Assembly (NCBI GenBank): GCA_030065855.1
Contig: JASJCT010000011.1
Span: 1 to 64,000 of the forward strand
DNA from: Myxococcota bacterium
GTDB taxonomy: Bacteria; Myxococcota_A; Polyangia; JAAYKL01
Direction: 5' to 3'
Length of the DNA stretch: 64,000 nucleotides
A program made the position numbers and the translations under genes. Shown here piece after piece: positions 6,922 to 15,763 of the stretch (position 1 is the first letter of the stretch; each line of letters begins with the position of its first letter). Under the pieces are notes generated by a model. It did no database searches. It worked only from the letters and a program-made list of their open reading frames with translations, and was not told where the DNA came from.

Positions 6922-8225
6922 CAGTCAGACCTCGCTTGGGCGAGAAATTCCTTCTTGCCGTGGGAAAAGAGCTGCACCATGGACCGCTCTGCAGGACAGA
7001 CATAGGCACAGCACCCGCATTCGATGCAGGTGAACAGCCCGGCGTCGGCTGCGCTTTCAAAGTGGTCATACTCGCAGTAGCGCGACAGCATACCTGGTAC
7101 GAGGCGCATGGGACACACCATTGCGCACAGTCCGCAGCTCAGGCAGGGGTTGTCCGCGGCCAGGGAAACCGCGTCCCGATGCTGGACCGTAAGGCCGGTA
7201 ACGCCTTCGGTCAGGGGGTAGTCCAGGCTGTGGCAGGCCTGACCGGTCAAGGGGCCGCCGAGAATGACTTTTGCAGCGTCGCTGCCCATGCCAGCCCCAT
7301 CTAGAATATCCCCGATAGGCGTCCCAAGACGGGTCCGCAGGGCCTTGATACGTCCGGAGCCAAAGACGGTGATCACTTTGTTAATGACATTTTTTCCATA
7401 GATAACCGCTTGGACCGCTTCGACCACCGTGCCCACATCGACGACAGTCACACCGGCGTGATGCACCTGGTTGGGGTCGATTGACCCTGAGCTGCCCAGG
7501 ATGTCCCTGGCGATCAGGGCCGGCGCTGCAGATGGATATGCGAACGCGTCGTAGGTGTGTATGTTACAGCTATTATCCTTAGCAAATCGGGTGACGCCAG
7601 GTGCGGATTGGTGCTTTTCCAAAATGAAGTGGCAAGCGGCGTTGTCGGTCACCTTTTTTAGAAGCGCCAGACCCATCTCCAGGTCACCGATGTCCTGTTC
7701 GAGCGCTGCTGTAATGGCTTCAGAGGTGCCGAGGTAGGGATCATTATCAAAACACCGTATCGCCACATGGGAGATTTTTGGGGCTTTGCCAGCTGGAGCG
7801 AGCACATCAGCGAGCAATAGTGACGGGTTGCCTGCCTGGGTCACGCCAGCTTGGCGCAGGCGTTTAATCAGAGCGTCCTGGCTCTGGGACAGGGCGCCAG
7901 TGTCTTGCTCGCCACCGGGTGCGGCCTCGGCCGCGGTTGAAGTGATATGCACGGTGGGGTATTTGAGCCCGTCCGTGTGGCGGATGCTCCCCAGAGACGT
8001 CACTTCCCCGCTCACTGAAGCGCAAATTACCTGGCCAGATGCGGCCTCTGCCACTGGCTGTCCCAGGGCCACCTCTTCCCCAGCCGTTACAAGCGGTTTG
8101 AAGGCCGCGCCGTTTGCCCCTTTGAGGAGAAGCACCACCTGCTTTGGCAGTGGCATCTCCTTTAGAGGACCGACAGGGGGTCTGCGGGGCAGCTTGATGC
8201 CTCGACGAAAAAACGAAATATCCAT
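6921..8225 (-). CDS. rnfC: Rnf complex peripheral subunit RnfC (NADH/FMN motif degenerate)
   Basis: 434 residues. The N-terminus (FFRRGIKLPRRP, PLPKQVVLLL) and the biotinyl-like sandwich region (GEEVALGQPVAEA, SVSGEVTSLG) are typical RnfC. The C-terminus carries two [4Fe-4S] motifs, CLSCGLCAMVCP at about 361 and CIECGCCAYVCP at about 400. The region that normally binds FMN and NADH is altered: the GxGGAxFPT glycine loop is replaced by VTQAGNPSLLL and the following NGAECEPYL by RCFDNDPYL. RnfC would usually be the NADH entry point on the cytoplasmic face. Here it may serve only as an electron wire while the GltD module on RnfB handles NAD(P)H. First gene of the operon, with an AGGAAAT ribosome site. 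Confidence 0.92.
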   Translation of the reverse strand: MDISFFRRGIKLPRRPPVGPLKEMPLPKQVVLLLKGANGAAFKPLVTAGEEVALGQPVAEAASGQVICASVSGEVTSLGSIRHTDGLKYPTVHITSTAAEAAPGGEQDTGALSQSQDALIKRLRQAGVTQAGNPSLLLADVLAPAGKAPKISHVAIRCFDNDPYLGTSEAITAALEQDIGDLEMGLALLKKVTDNAACHFILEKHQSAPGVTRFAKDNSCNIHTYDAFAYPSAAPALIARDILGSSGSIDPNQVHHAGVTVVDVGTVVEAVQAVIYGKNVINKVITVFGSGRIKALRTRLGTPIGDILDGAGMGSDAAKVILGGPLTGQACHSLDYPLTEGVTGLTVQHRDAVSLAADNPCLSCGLCAMVCPMRLVPGMLSRYCEYDHFESAADAGLFTCIECGCCAYVCPAERSMVQLFSHGKKEFLAQARSD

Positions 8226-8403
8226 GATCTACTTATTTCCTCAACCAGCGCAAAAAAGCATTGAAATCATTGAACTTTTATAGGTTTCATCTCCTTAGAG
8301 CGCGGCGCCTTGTGAACCGAAAAAGAGGTCGGCCACGCCCGTCATCGAGACAGGCTTATAGCAATAAAAATCATCGAGGTGAAGTGGTAGGCCAGATGGT
8401 CCT

Positions 8404-8432
8404 TGAACGAATCAATATTATGGTCTAAATTA
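8404..8432 (+). promoter_or_regulatory. Candidate sigma70 promoter of the orphan antitoxin
   Basis: TTGAAC, 17-bp spacer, TAAATT, 28 bp before the antitoxin ATG. A short palindrome (CTAAATTATAG) covers the -10 element and would be a plausible autoregulatory site, as Phd/YefM antitoxins usually repress their own promoter. Both hexamers match only 4 of 6 consensus bases, so confidence is low. Confidence 0.3.
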
Positions 8433-8459
8433 TAGTTCTAATAAGGACCTAATTGGGAG

Positions 8460-8699
8460 ATGCATTTCATGTGGGAGCTGCAGATATCAGAGGACATCTT
8501 GCCCCTAGGCGCGTTCAAGACCCATGCTTCGAGGGTCATTCGGCAGCTGCAAGCAACGCAGCGCCCCTTTATCATCACTCAAAACGGAAAACCCGCAGCC
8601 GTGCTTCTCACGCCGGAAGTGTTTGATCGCCTGACCGAACGCGCCCGATCTCTAGATGCCTTGGATGAGGGGGTTGCAGATTCGGGAGGGAGGATGTGA
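8460..8699 (+). CDS. Orphan Phd/YefM-family antitoxin
   Basis: 79 residues with the Phd/YefM pattern: LPLGAFKTHASRVIRQLQ (DNA-binding N-terminal region), then FIITQNGKPAAVLLTPEVFDRL, the conserved strand-turn-helix of the family. These proteins bind operator DNA and neutralise a RelE, ParE, Doc or VapC-type toxin encoded next to them. No toxin gene follows: the next 77 bp up to the convergent gene are too short for one. A possible start slightly downstream (MWELQIS) would remove three residues. Either the toxin was lost or the antitoxin acts alone. Confidence 0.8.
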   Translation: MHFMWELQISEDILPLGAFKTHASRVIRQLQATQRPFIITQNGKPAAVLLTPEVFDRLTERARSLDALDEGVADSGGRM

Positions 8700-8776
8700 G
8701 GATGGGGTCAGACCCGAGCACAGAACCTACCTAAATGGGCAGGTGGCCGAGTGGCGGAAGGTTCTGAGGTTTCTTG

Positions 8777-11257
8777 CTAATCTCCGCAGGGACAGTTCTC
8801 GCAAATGATAAACACTATCGAGGGGCCGGTCCATCCGGCTGATCTGAGTTGGTCTTCGAGCGCGTCAACGTCGCAACGCGGTAGGCTTGTGGCGAGAAAG
8901 ATAATGAGTTTCCCGTCATTGCCTGGTTCACCCAGGACTTGCATATTGCTGATGCCAAATAACGATTCTAAAGAGGGGCAATAAACGATTTCGATTGTTT
9001 TGCCGATGGTTGTAATATCCAAAAACGCGTGGAGTGTCCTTAGAGCTAGCGCATTGTAAATCGAGAGCGTTCCCCCGATTCTCTCAAGTGCGCCGATGCC
9101 CTGGAGATCCAACAGCGCCATGTCGTTGTAGATTCTAAAATCTCCCCCAATTTCTTTGAGGCTTTGCAGCCCATGAAGGTGCACGAGATTGAAGTTGTTG
9201 CGGATGATGAGACTGCCCTCGATGCGTTTCAGGCTCTCGAGGCCGGCCAAGCTGGTCATCTGAGGCGAATTGAGAACCAGATCACCGGTAATTACAATGC
9301 AGCCGATCACTTGTTCTAAATCATTTCCAGTTGTGATCCAGTAGGTTCCCTCACATATGATTGGGCTGGGTGGGCCAGAGAGGATGCTGAGGCCGCCTTC
9401 TGAATCGGCCAAGTAGATGGTGTTCATCTCGTCTACATAAACGCCCTGCGCAGTTCCAGGTGTGCTGGTATGAGCGGCAAGGCGGAGCGCGAGCGGATCA
9501 GAGATGTCAAAGGCGATCAGATCGGTATCATTAAGGGGTGCGTAGCGGTTCGCTAGGTACAGATAGGTATCCCGGATAAACAGATCCAACGCGAATCCCT
9601 CATCATCATACGCATCTGTTTCAAATGGAAGTGACGGGTCGGTGACGTCGATGACCCGAACGCCCATAGTCGAATCGGCAATATATACCGTATTATCTGC
9701 GACCGCCACTTGACGTGCCGAACCCGGGGTATCGTAATGGCCAATGACCGTGGGCGCAATCGGTTCAGAGATGTCGAGGATGTAGAGCCCATTGTCCCCG
9801 TCCGCGAGATAGGCATACATCCCGTCTACATAGACATTAGAAGTATATCCCGGTGTATCAAAACTACCGATGATGACCGGGGCAGATGGATTAGAAACGT
9901 CCGCAATCACCAGGCCGAGGTTGCCATCTGCCACATAGGCCAAATGGTCGACTGTAAAGACGCCCTCTGTGTAGCCTCCCGGAAGATAGATAGATCCGGT
10001 GTGCGATGGACTGGTGGGATCTGATATATTGAGAATGCTGATTTCCTCTCCGTAAAGCGTTGATACATAGGCCAGGTCACCGCCCACATGAACGCGGTGG
10101 ACAGGCCCGGATGATTCATAAGCGCCCACCTCAACCGGATTCATTGGCGACATGACATCGATCACTCTCATGCCAGAGTAGCCGGCCGCCACGTAGGCGT
10201 AGCCATCTTTTTCAACCACTTTGTCCATATTTCCATAAGTCCCCTGGGTACCGGTAGGAATAGGGTTGCGTGGATCAAAGACGTCGAACATTTCCATGCC
10301 TTCCATCCCTTCACAGACGTAAGCCTCATCACCTCTAACCGCGATGTCTCTGGGGAAATCAACAGTGACACGAGAGGACAGGGCGACGGGATTGGTGGGA
10401 TCGGTGATGTCGAGAATGTGGAATTGATAGTATCCGGTACAGTACGCCAAATTTCCAACTATTTCGACTGCGAAGCTCTGGTAGGTTTCGTTAAATGCTC
10501 CGACGAGCACTGGGTTTGTTGGATCGGAGATATCAAAAACGCGCAGGCCGCTGTTTGAAAAGCCGCCTTGCATGGCGTAGGCATGGTCTCCTTTCACAGA
10601 GATATCCAACAGATCCCCGGCGTCCGCGTTTGACCCGAGCTCGACTGGAGATGTTGGATCGGCGACATCAATAACATGCAATCCCTTCATCGGTCCTTGC
10701 CAGGCGAATGTGGTTACATATGCGATTTGGTCTTGAACGTCCACATCGTGGGCGTCCCCGTTCCAATGGCCGATTTCAACCGGATTCGTCGGGTCGGTGA
10801 TATTATAAATGTAAAGGCCGAAGCTATCTACTGCAGCATAGGCGAGTGCCCCATCAACATCAATACCATAGCAGTCATAGGGCGTTGGCTGGAATCCAAT
10901 TTCAAGGGGGCTGTACGGATCAGAGATTTCGACAACACTGACGCCCGCTCCTGTTGCCACGTACGCATACTGACCTGAAACATGCATGTCTGATACTAAC
11001 TCCGGCAAGATAATCTCGCCCAGCTTAACCAGGTGCAGGGCTTCCTGTGGTGCGGATTCCATGTGGGTATCAAAGACGATAAATCCTCTTCCAGCGCCTA
11101 CATAAATATAATTGGTATCTGTATCAACGGCTGAAAAACGCGTCGCCCCCCAGGCACCCAATTCTTGGAATTCAAAATCAGTCGCAACCGCATAGGATGG
11201 TGCTATAAAAATTGCAAAAAAACAGATATAGGCGATAATAAATGTTCCCTTTCTCAT
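8777..11257 (-). CDS. Secreted LVIVD-repeat beta-propeller protein with leucine-rich C-terminal domain
   Basis: 826 residues. Residues 1-25 are a signal peptide (IAYICFFAIFIAPSYAVA). From about 35 to 620 there are about a dozen tandem repeats of roughly 45 residues with the pattern AYVA-x-G-x2-GL-x-V-(I/F)D(I/V)(S/A)DPT-x-PV-x(I/L)G, the LVIVD repeat, which folds as beta-propeller blades. From about 650 to 800 the pattern changes to SLAGLESLKRIEGSLIIRNN-type repeats of about 24 residues, like receptor L-domain or leucine-rich solenoids. The chain ends in CENCPCGD. Such proteins are exported or surface-bound in myxobacteria-like genomes; ligand and role are unknown. A ribosome site AAGGAGAA precedes the ATG. 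Confidence 0.85.
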   Translation of the reverse strand: MRKGTFIIAYICFFAIFIAPSYAVATDFEFQELGAWGATRFSAVDTDTNYIYVGAGRGFIVFDTHMESAPQEALHLVKLGEIILPELVSDMHVSGQYAYVATGAGVSVVEISDPYSPLEIGFQPTPYDCYGIDVDGALAYAAVDSFGLYIYNITDPTNPVEIGHWNGDAHDVDVQDQIAYVTTFAWQGPMKGLHVIDVADPTSPVELGSNADAGDLLDISVKGDHAYAMQGGFSNSGLRVFDISDPTNPVLVGAFNETYQSFAVEIVGNLAYCTGYYQFHILDITDPTNPVALSSRVTVDFPRDIAVRGDEAYVCEGMEGMEMFDVFDPRNPIPTGTQGTYGNMDKVVEKDGYAYVAAGYSGMRVIDVMSPMNPVEVGAYESSGPVHRVHVGGDLAYVSTLYGEEISILNISDPTSPSHTGSIYLPGGYTEGVFTVDHLAYVADGNLGLVIADVSNPSAPVIIGSFDTPGYTSNVYVDGMYAYLADGDNGLYILDISEPIAPTVIGHYDTPGSARQVAVADNTVYIADSTMGVRVIDVTDPSLPFETDAYDDEGFALDLFIRDTYLYLANRYAPLNDTDLIAFDISDPLALRLAAHTSTPGTAQGVYVDEMNTIYLADSEGGLSILSGPPSPIICEGTYWITTGNDLEQVIGCIVITGDLVLNSPQMTSLAGLESLKRIEGSLIIRNNFNLVHLHGLQSLKEIGGDFRIYNDMALLDLQGIGALERIGGTLSIYNALALRTLHAFLDITTIGKTIEIVYCPSLESLFGISNMQVLGEPGNDGKLIIFLATSLPRCDVDALEDQLRSAGWTGPSIVFIICENCPCGD

Positions 11258-11587
11258 AGCTGTGTTTCTCCTTTTTTTGCGATAGTTACAATGCTTCGCT
11301 TTTTCTTACAAACAGGTTTCCAGAATTGTTTCCTTACATTTTGTATTGTCTATTCACACATCCCTTCGCCTATAGGATCGCAAATTGGACCTTAGCTAAA
11401 TAAACTAGTACCAGTCGGGAATGCATAACCCATTTGAGGTATGCAGAAACATTTCTTTTTAATTTTTCATTTAGTTCTTATTTCGGGGATGGGAAACCGA
11501 TAGCGTTTTCTCTATATTATCTATATTGTAGCGGTGAGTATGTCTGCGGTGTACACAAGCTGGGGACCTGAACTGTAGGAGAGGCGA
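11258..11587. other. AT-rich divergent intergenic region
   Basis: 330 bp between two divergently transcribed genes for secreted proteins. It is distinctly AT-richer than the neighbours and must contain both promoters. I see ribosome-binding sites at its two ends (AAGGAG for the minus gene, GGAGAGGCGA for the plus gene) but no hexamer pair strong enough to call, and no RNA gene or repeat. Confidence 0.5.
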
Positions 11588-12763
11588 ATGCTTGGCAAAT
11601 TATTCTTTGTCCATTTTATCTTGATCATCTGTACGAGTGCCTGTGGTACAACTGATGAGAACCTGGAAGATAGCGATAGTCAAGAAAACGAAACGGATAC
11701 GGATGATGATTCCGGGTCAACATCTGATTCAGAATCTGATTCGGGAAATAACGAGTGGACGTACGAGATTATCGGCACCTACAGTCACTTGTACGGCATT
11801 CAAATCGCTGACGGTCGGAACGATGGTGTGAACCGACTATACTGCAGTGGACTGAACGGCCATCTAATAGAATGGTCCTTTGATGGTTCAAATTGGATGC
11901 TGGTGGATATGGGGGGCAGTGAAGATCCGATATATGAAGTTGCAGTGGGCAAGGGGCGAAATGACGGGATAAATCGCGTTTATGGTGCCGGTGGTAATGG
12001 GAAAATGTACGAATTCACTTACGACAATACAACTGATTCGTGGGAAATCTCGGAATTTGCAAACACAGTGTGTTTTGGAGGTGTTCAGATTGGTGACGCC
12101 AGGAATGACGGCGTCAACAGGCTTTTTACTGCTGGATACCACACTGTTGACGAGTACACATGGAATGGGACGACGTGGGATACGCATCATTTCTCAGTAG
12201 GGCAGAAGGATTTCTGGCCAATCACCATGGCTCAAGGAAGAAACGATGGGATAAACCGGTTTTATTGTGCTGAAGGTAAATACCTTACCCATTTATGCGA
12301 ATACACATTTAACGGCACCAATTACGACGAAATTCAGATTCAGACACCCACAGACTTGATAGAAACAACTGCCGGAGATGGGCGAAACGATGAGATCGTG
12401 AGAGTGTACGCGGCTGGCAGAGATGGTCATATACACGAATTTACCTTTTCGGATAACAACTGGAATGTATTGGATATCGAACCAAATGCACCCCACAAAT
12501 CGAGATATGGCCTGGCACTTGGCAGACTCAAATCCGACAATAAAACCAGGTTGTATTCCGTTGCGCAAATGGGTGCCATCAGAGAGCATGAATGGATGAG
12601 CGACCTCAATCAATGGCAGGACAAAACAATTGACGCAATTTCCGGAGCGACCGCGAATCTGACAGTTGGAACAGCGCGCAACGATGGCATTGCCAGACTA
12701 TATGTTGCTGGGTCCAATGGAAGCGTCTACGAGTTTACCAACGACAATCCGTCGCGGCATTAA
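11588..12763 (+). CDS. Lipoprotein with seven GRNDG-type beta-propeller repeats
   Basis: 391 residues. The signal peptide ends in a lipobox (LIICTSAC, lipid-modified Cys at 19), followed by an acidic Ser/Asp/Glu-rich linker to about residue 57. The rest is seven repeats of about 48 residues, each opening with GRNDGxNR(L/V/F)Y or a variant (ARNDGVNRLF, GRNDEIVRVY, ARNDGIARLY) and ending in an aromatic (H/Y)E(F/W/Y) strand. Seven repeats suggest a seven-bladed propeller tethered to a membrane. The repeat resembles tachylectin-like or VCBS-like blades only loosely; I cannot name the family. The gene ends just before a transposase remnant. Confidence 0.75.
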   Translation: MLGKLFFVHFILIICTSACGTTDENLEDSDSQENETDTDDDSGSTSDSESDSGNNEWTYEIIGTYSHLYGIQIADGRNDGVNRLYCSGLNGHLIEWSFDGSNWMLVDMGGSEDPIYEVAVGKGRNDGINRVYGAGGNGKMYEFTYDNTTDSWEISEFANTVCFGGVQIGDARNDGVNRLFTAGYHTVDEYTWNGTTWDTHHFSVGQKDFWPITMAQGRNDGINRFYCAEGKYLTHLCEYTFNGTNYDEIQIQTPTDLIETTAGDGRNDEIVRVYAAGRDGHIHEFTFSDNNWNVLDIEPNAPHKSRYGLALGRLKSDNKTRLYSVAQMGAIREHEWMSDLNQWQDKTIDAISGATANLTVGTARNDGIARLYVAGSNGSVYEFTNDNPSRH

Positions 12764-12837
12764 GAATCCAGAATCCTCCCTCCAGAGAGACCAGAGCGGA
12801 CAAGGGACGGAGGTACCACACCCACGAAGTGGGCCGC

Positions 12838-12998
12838 GTCCTCCTCAAGTCAAGGAGAGTGGGGGCCTTAAACGGACAATCAAATCCCTGGGAGATTTGA
12901 TGCGAAACGCCCATTCCCGTTTCGGCATGGGCTACAACCGAAGACACGATCGCCAGGGAAAGGTCGATTACGACCGCCCGAGAACGACTGAAATTCAG
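12838..12998 (+). pseudogene. Remnant of a REP-associated (Y1-type) transposase
   Basis: The plus strand encodes a short stretch, SLGDLMRNAHSRFGMGYNRRH followed by DRQGKV, that fits the helix region of REP-associated tyrosine transposases (pattern LM-x-H-x2-(Y/F)-x3-(F/Y)N-x-RH-x4-G-x-(V/L)). There is no start, no HUH region before it and the match fades after about 45 codons. It is therefore read as a decayed fragment of such a transposase, which also explains the 293-bp gap between the flanking genes. Confidence 0.45.
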
Positions 12999-13056
12999 CG
13001 AGGAAGTCAGTCACACTATCAATGCACCTTGAGTTTGATTTGTCCAGTGGCCCAAT

Positions 13057-14121
13057 TCAATTGAATAAAAGCCTCCGTCCCTGGTGGTCTGTCAAAATTT
13101 CGTCGATTTGAGATGACTGTTTACAATCAGGCGGAGAGGATATGGTGTTGGAATTTATGTCCAACTCATTTTCTTGGATCGTCTTGAAGATTTCCCATGC
13201 CACCTTCATGGGGTCGTGTCTGATGAGGGAGTGTGAGCTCATCACGTCAGATTCGATCACCCGTCTAACCCCAGCGGCCTTGATTCTTTCGGCATCGTAT
13301 TCCACAACAATGGAATTCTCTTTTTTATACATCTCTATAGCTTCTTCAGAAGGCATGGAACGGTTAACAATGAGTACGTCTACGCTTCGATCCCGAAGAT
13401 ACTCGTGTAGAACACGGACATGATCTGAAGCGGTGAATCCAGTTGTCTCACCGTACTTTGTCATCATATTGCAGACGGAAATGAGCATTGCACCGGAATG
13501 GAAGATAGCCTCTGTTACGCCAGATACCAAGAAATTCGGAATAATGGAAGTGTAAAGATCTCCAGGCGAGATGACAATGTACTCAGCATCTTCAATAGCT
13601 TCCAATGCTGCCGGGTTCACTTGAGCGGCTGGCTCTGTAAATAACCTCTCGATGCGAAGGTTCGGGTTGTGTTTTGGCAGATCGATATTGGTTTCGCCAG
13701 TGACAAGCGTGCCGTCTTCCAGCTCGGCTTTTAGAGATACGTTATTAAGGGTAACCGGAAGTACCTTTCCCGCAATTTTTAGGATCTTGCTCATCTCTGC
13801 AATGGCCGACTCTTCACTGCCGGTAATTTGAGAGAGGGCCAGGTGGAATAAGTTGCCAAAGTTGTGCCCCCCGAGTGAACCCTCAAATCGGTGTTGGAAC
13901 AGTTGTAGGATAAGCTCGGACTCTTCTGAGAGGGCCACCAGGCACTGCCTGATATCACCAGGAGGTAAAATGCCGAATTCATTGCGGAGAATGCCTGTGC
14001 TGCCGCCGTCATCCATCATTGACACAATGGCGGTGAGATCTAAGGGCTTGTAAGCCTTGAGCCCTGAAAGAATGCTGTAGTTACCGGTTCCTCCGCCTAT
14101 TACGACTACTTTTATTGCCAT
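13057..14121 (-). CDS. YvcK/CofD-like protein (gluconeogenesis factor family)
   Basis: 354 residues of the UPF0052/CofD-like superfamily. The N-terminal nucleotide-binding motif GGGTGNYSILSGLK, then SMMDDGGSTGILRNEFGILPPGDIRQCL, and ISPGDLYTSIIPNFLV are diagnostic. YvcK-type proteins bind UDP-sugars and influence cell-wall metabolism and carbon source use, while CofD is a lactyl-phosphate transferase for F420. Without other F420 genes nearby the YvcK role is likelier. I use the internal ATG (MAIKVVV) since the motif starts right after it, as in the family; a longer start at 14178 is possible. The C-terminal tail of about 40 residues is Ser-rich and poorly conserved. Confidence 0.85.
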   Translation of the reverse strand: MAIKVVVIGGGTGNYSILSGLKAYKPLDLTAIVSMMDDGGSTGILRNEFGILPPGDIRQCLVALSEESELILQLFQHRFEGSLGGHNFGNLFHLALSQITGSEESAIAEMSKILKIAGKVLPVTLNNVSLKAELEDGTLVTGETNIDLPKHNPNLRIERLFTEPAAQVNPAALEAIEDAEYIVISPGDLYTSIIPNFLVSGVTEAIFHSGAMLISVCNMMTKYGETTGFTASDHVRVLHEYLRDRSVDVLIVNRSMPSEEAIEMYKKENSIVVEYDAERIKAAGVRRVIESDVMSSHSLIRHDPMKVAWEIFKTIQENELDINSNTISSPPDCKQSSQIDEILTDHQGRRLLFN

Positions 14122-14255
14122 GTTATATATCCGTTCCCTTCTTTCGAAGAATATAGTTGCAAGAACAAGAGAAGGCAATCACGTCGCTTTTCGCTCAGTA
14201 GCTTCCTGAAAAAAAATACTCACGGATCTCGAGATGGGATCAATATGGGTGTATA

Positions 14256-15056
14256 ATGGACGCTAACATGGGTATGGATTTAGAAAAAACACTCGAGTTT
14301 GTACGCGAAGAATTGAGCAAGCAGGCACGCCTTGCTATGGGCCGGTGGAACGCTGTCGGAAGTATCGCATTCAAAAACAAACGGGATTTTGTCACTAAGG
14401 TTGATGAAGAGATAGAGGGGAATTTAGTAAGTGCGATTCAAAGCCGTTTTCCAGACCACGGGATATGGGGCGAAGAATCGGACCCAACGGCTCCTGGTGC
14501 CGAATACCAATGGTTAGTAGATCCCATCGATGGCACGAAATGGTATGCAGCCAGATCGAGTATGTTTGCCATCTCCGTGGCATTATTATTTAGGAAAACA
14601 CCTGTCTTGGGGGTTGTTCATGAACCAGCGTCAGACCAGGCCTTCTACGCATCAAAAGGAAACGGTGCTTTTGTAAATGGCGACCTACTGACAGGCCCCG
14701 CCCCTCGCCATTTGGAAAGCGTTATTGCAAATGTTGATGTTCCAAGAAGCCACGCCCTTAGTGATGAGGAGCGGCATTGGTTCGAGATCAAGCTAGTAAA
14801 TATTACGCGTAGTATCTATAGAGTGCGTTCGCTGGGTTTGGGGTCTCTGTCCGCATGCTGGCTTGCTAGTGGTGCTCTAGATGCGTACTTAGACATCACC
14901 GGGTATGTAAAACCTCAAGATCTAGCGGCGGGACGCATCGTAATGAAAGAAGCAGGGGCGAAAGTGGATTATGTCAATCCAACTGTCGGCCCGCCGAGAT
15001 TACTAGCCGCACTACCTCCTGTTTGGGAAAAACTCGCTTCGATATTAGAGGAGTAA
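14256..15056 (+). CDS. Inositol monophosphatase-family phosphatase
   Basis: 266 residues with the metal-binding signatures of the IMPase/CysQ/FBPase superfamily: KRDFVTKVDEEIE, WGEES at 71-75 and WLVDPIDGT at 87-95 (Asp89, Asp92). The third site, normally WDxAAG, reads QDLAAG, so the Trp is replaced while the Asp is kept. The enzyme likely removes phosphate from an inositol phosphate, a sugar phosphate or 3'-phosphoadenosine phosphate, using Mg2+; the substrate cannot be told. It is divergent from the YvcK-like gene and stands alone as a transcription unit. Confidence 0.85.
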   Translation: MDANMGMDLEKTLEFVREELSKQARLAMGRWNAVGSIAFKNKRDFVTKVDEEIEGNLVSAIQSRFPDHGIWGEESDPTAPGAEYQWLVDPIDGTKWYAARSSMFAISVALLFRKTPVLGVVHEPASDQAFYASKGNGAFVNGDLLTGPAPRHLESVIANVDVPRSHALSDEERHWFEIKLVNITRSIYRVRSLGLGSLSACWLASGALDAYLDITGYVKPQDLAAGRIVMKEAGAKVDYVNPTVGPPRLLAALPPVWEKLASILEE

Positions 15057-15057
15057 A

Positions 15058-15741
15058 TCAATACACTTGGAGAAGCACTCGGTACGCCCTCTCGATAGAC
15101 TCATCGAATTTGTTCAAACGATATAGAACCATGCGTATTGTGCCGCCGCAAAGAGCAGCCGATATGAATGTAAAAAAGAGATTGTTCATCCAGTCATTCT
15201 GTCTCAACAATAGGATACACCCCACCCCTACCATTAAAAGAAAGAAGATTGCCAGCACTCGCATCACTCTCAAGCGCGCCAGCTGCTTTTCAATTTGGGC
15301 ACCTAGTTGATAACTTTTAGAGTAAACAAAGTAACGCATGATGCCAGTGTACTGTCCATCCTTATGTTGGATTCTTTCTAGATCGAGGGGTGATCTTTTG
15401 AATGCACTACTCTTTGAGACAAGGTATCTAATTAAATTCTCAAGCCGATAACATTTATTTTTCCTGTGCCAAAAACGCTCAAATATTTTCATGGCGAGGG
15501 TCTCTACAAACAATCCAAGGCCATAGGCAGTTCCTACAACGATGAACAGGATGAATGTGTCCGATAACCAAGAAGAGCAGCTGGCATTAGAACCTTGCCG
15601 CGCTTTTGCGAATGTTGAATACGCGGTCTCGATAACAGATGTGTTGGCTTCACACACTGCAGCGAAGTAAAGGAGTAGTATAGCAAGCAACATTAACAGG
15701 CCACACACAAGGAATTCCACCATGATTGCAGTCGTTTTCAT
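15058..15741 (-). CDS. Membrane protein of unknown function
   Basis: 227 residues that I do not recognise. There are four likely membrane helices: residues about 7-30 (EFLVCGLLMLLAILLLYFAA), 60-80 (FILFIVVGTAYGLGLFV), about 160-180 (LAIFFLLMVGVGCILLL) and about 188-207 (NLFFTFISAALCGGTIRMVL). A basic cytoplasmic stretch lies between helix two and three. The gene has a good promoter and ribosome site (AGGAGA) and converges on the phosphatase gene with one base between the stops. Codon use resembles the AT-richer neighbours. Confidence 0.7.
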   Translation of the reverse strand: MKTTAIMVEFLVCGLLMLLAILLLYFAAVCEANTSVIETAYSTFAKARQGSNASCSSWLSDTFILFIVVGTAYGLGLFVETLAMKIFERFWHRKNKCYRLENLIRYLVSKSSAFKRSPLDLERIQHKDGQYTGIMRYFVYSKSYQLGAQIEKQLARLRVMRVLAIFFLLMVGVGCILLLRQNDWMNNLFFTFISAALCGGTIRMVLYRLNKFDESIERAYRVLLQVY

Positions 15742-15763
15742 ATTGTCTCCTATTTTTAACCGA

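Noticed and set aside
8738-8776. Possible tRNA gene because of GGTGGCCGAGTGGCGGAAGG.
   Set aside because: Only the D-arm half resembles a class II tRNA; no anticodon stem, T arm or CCA end follows.
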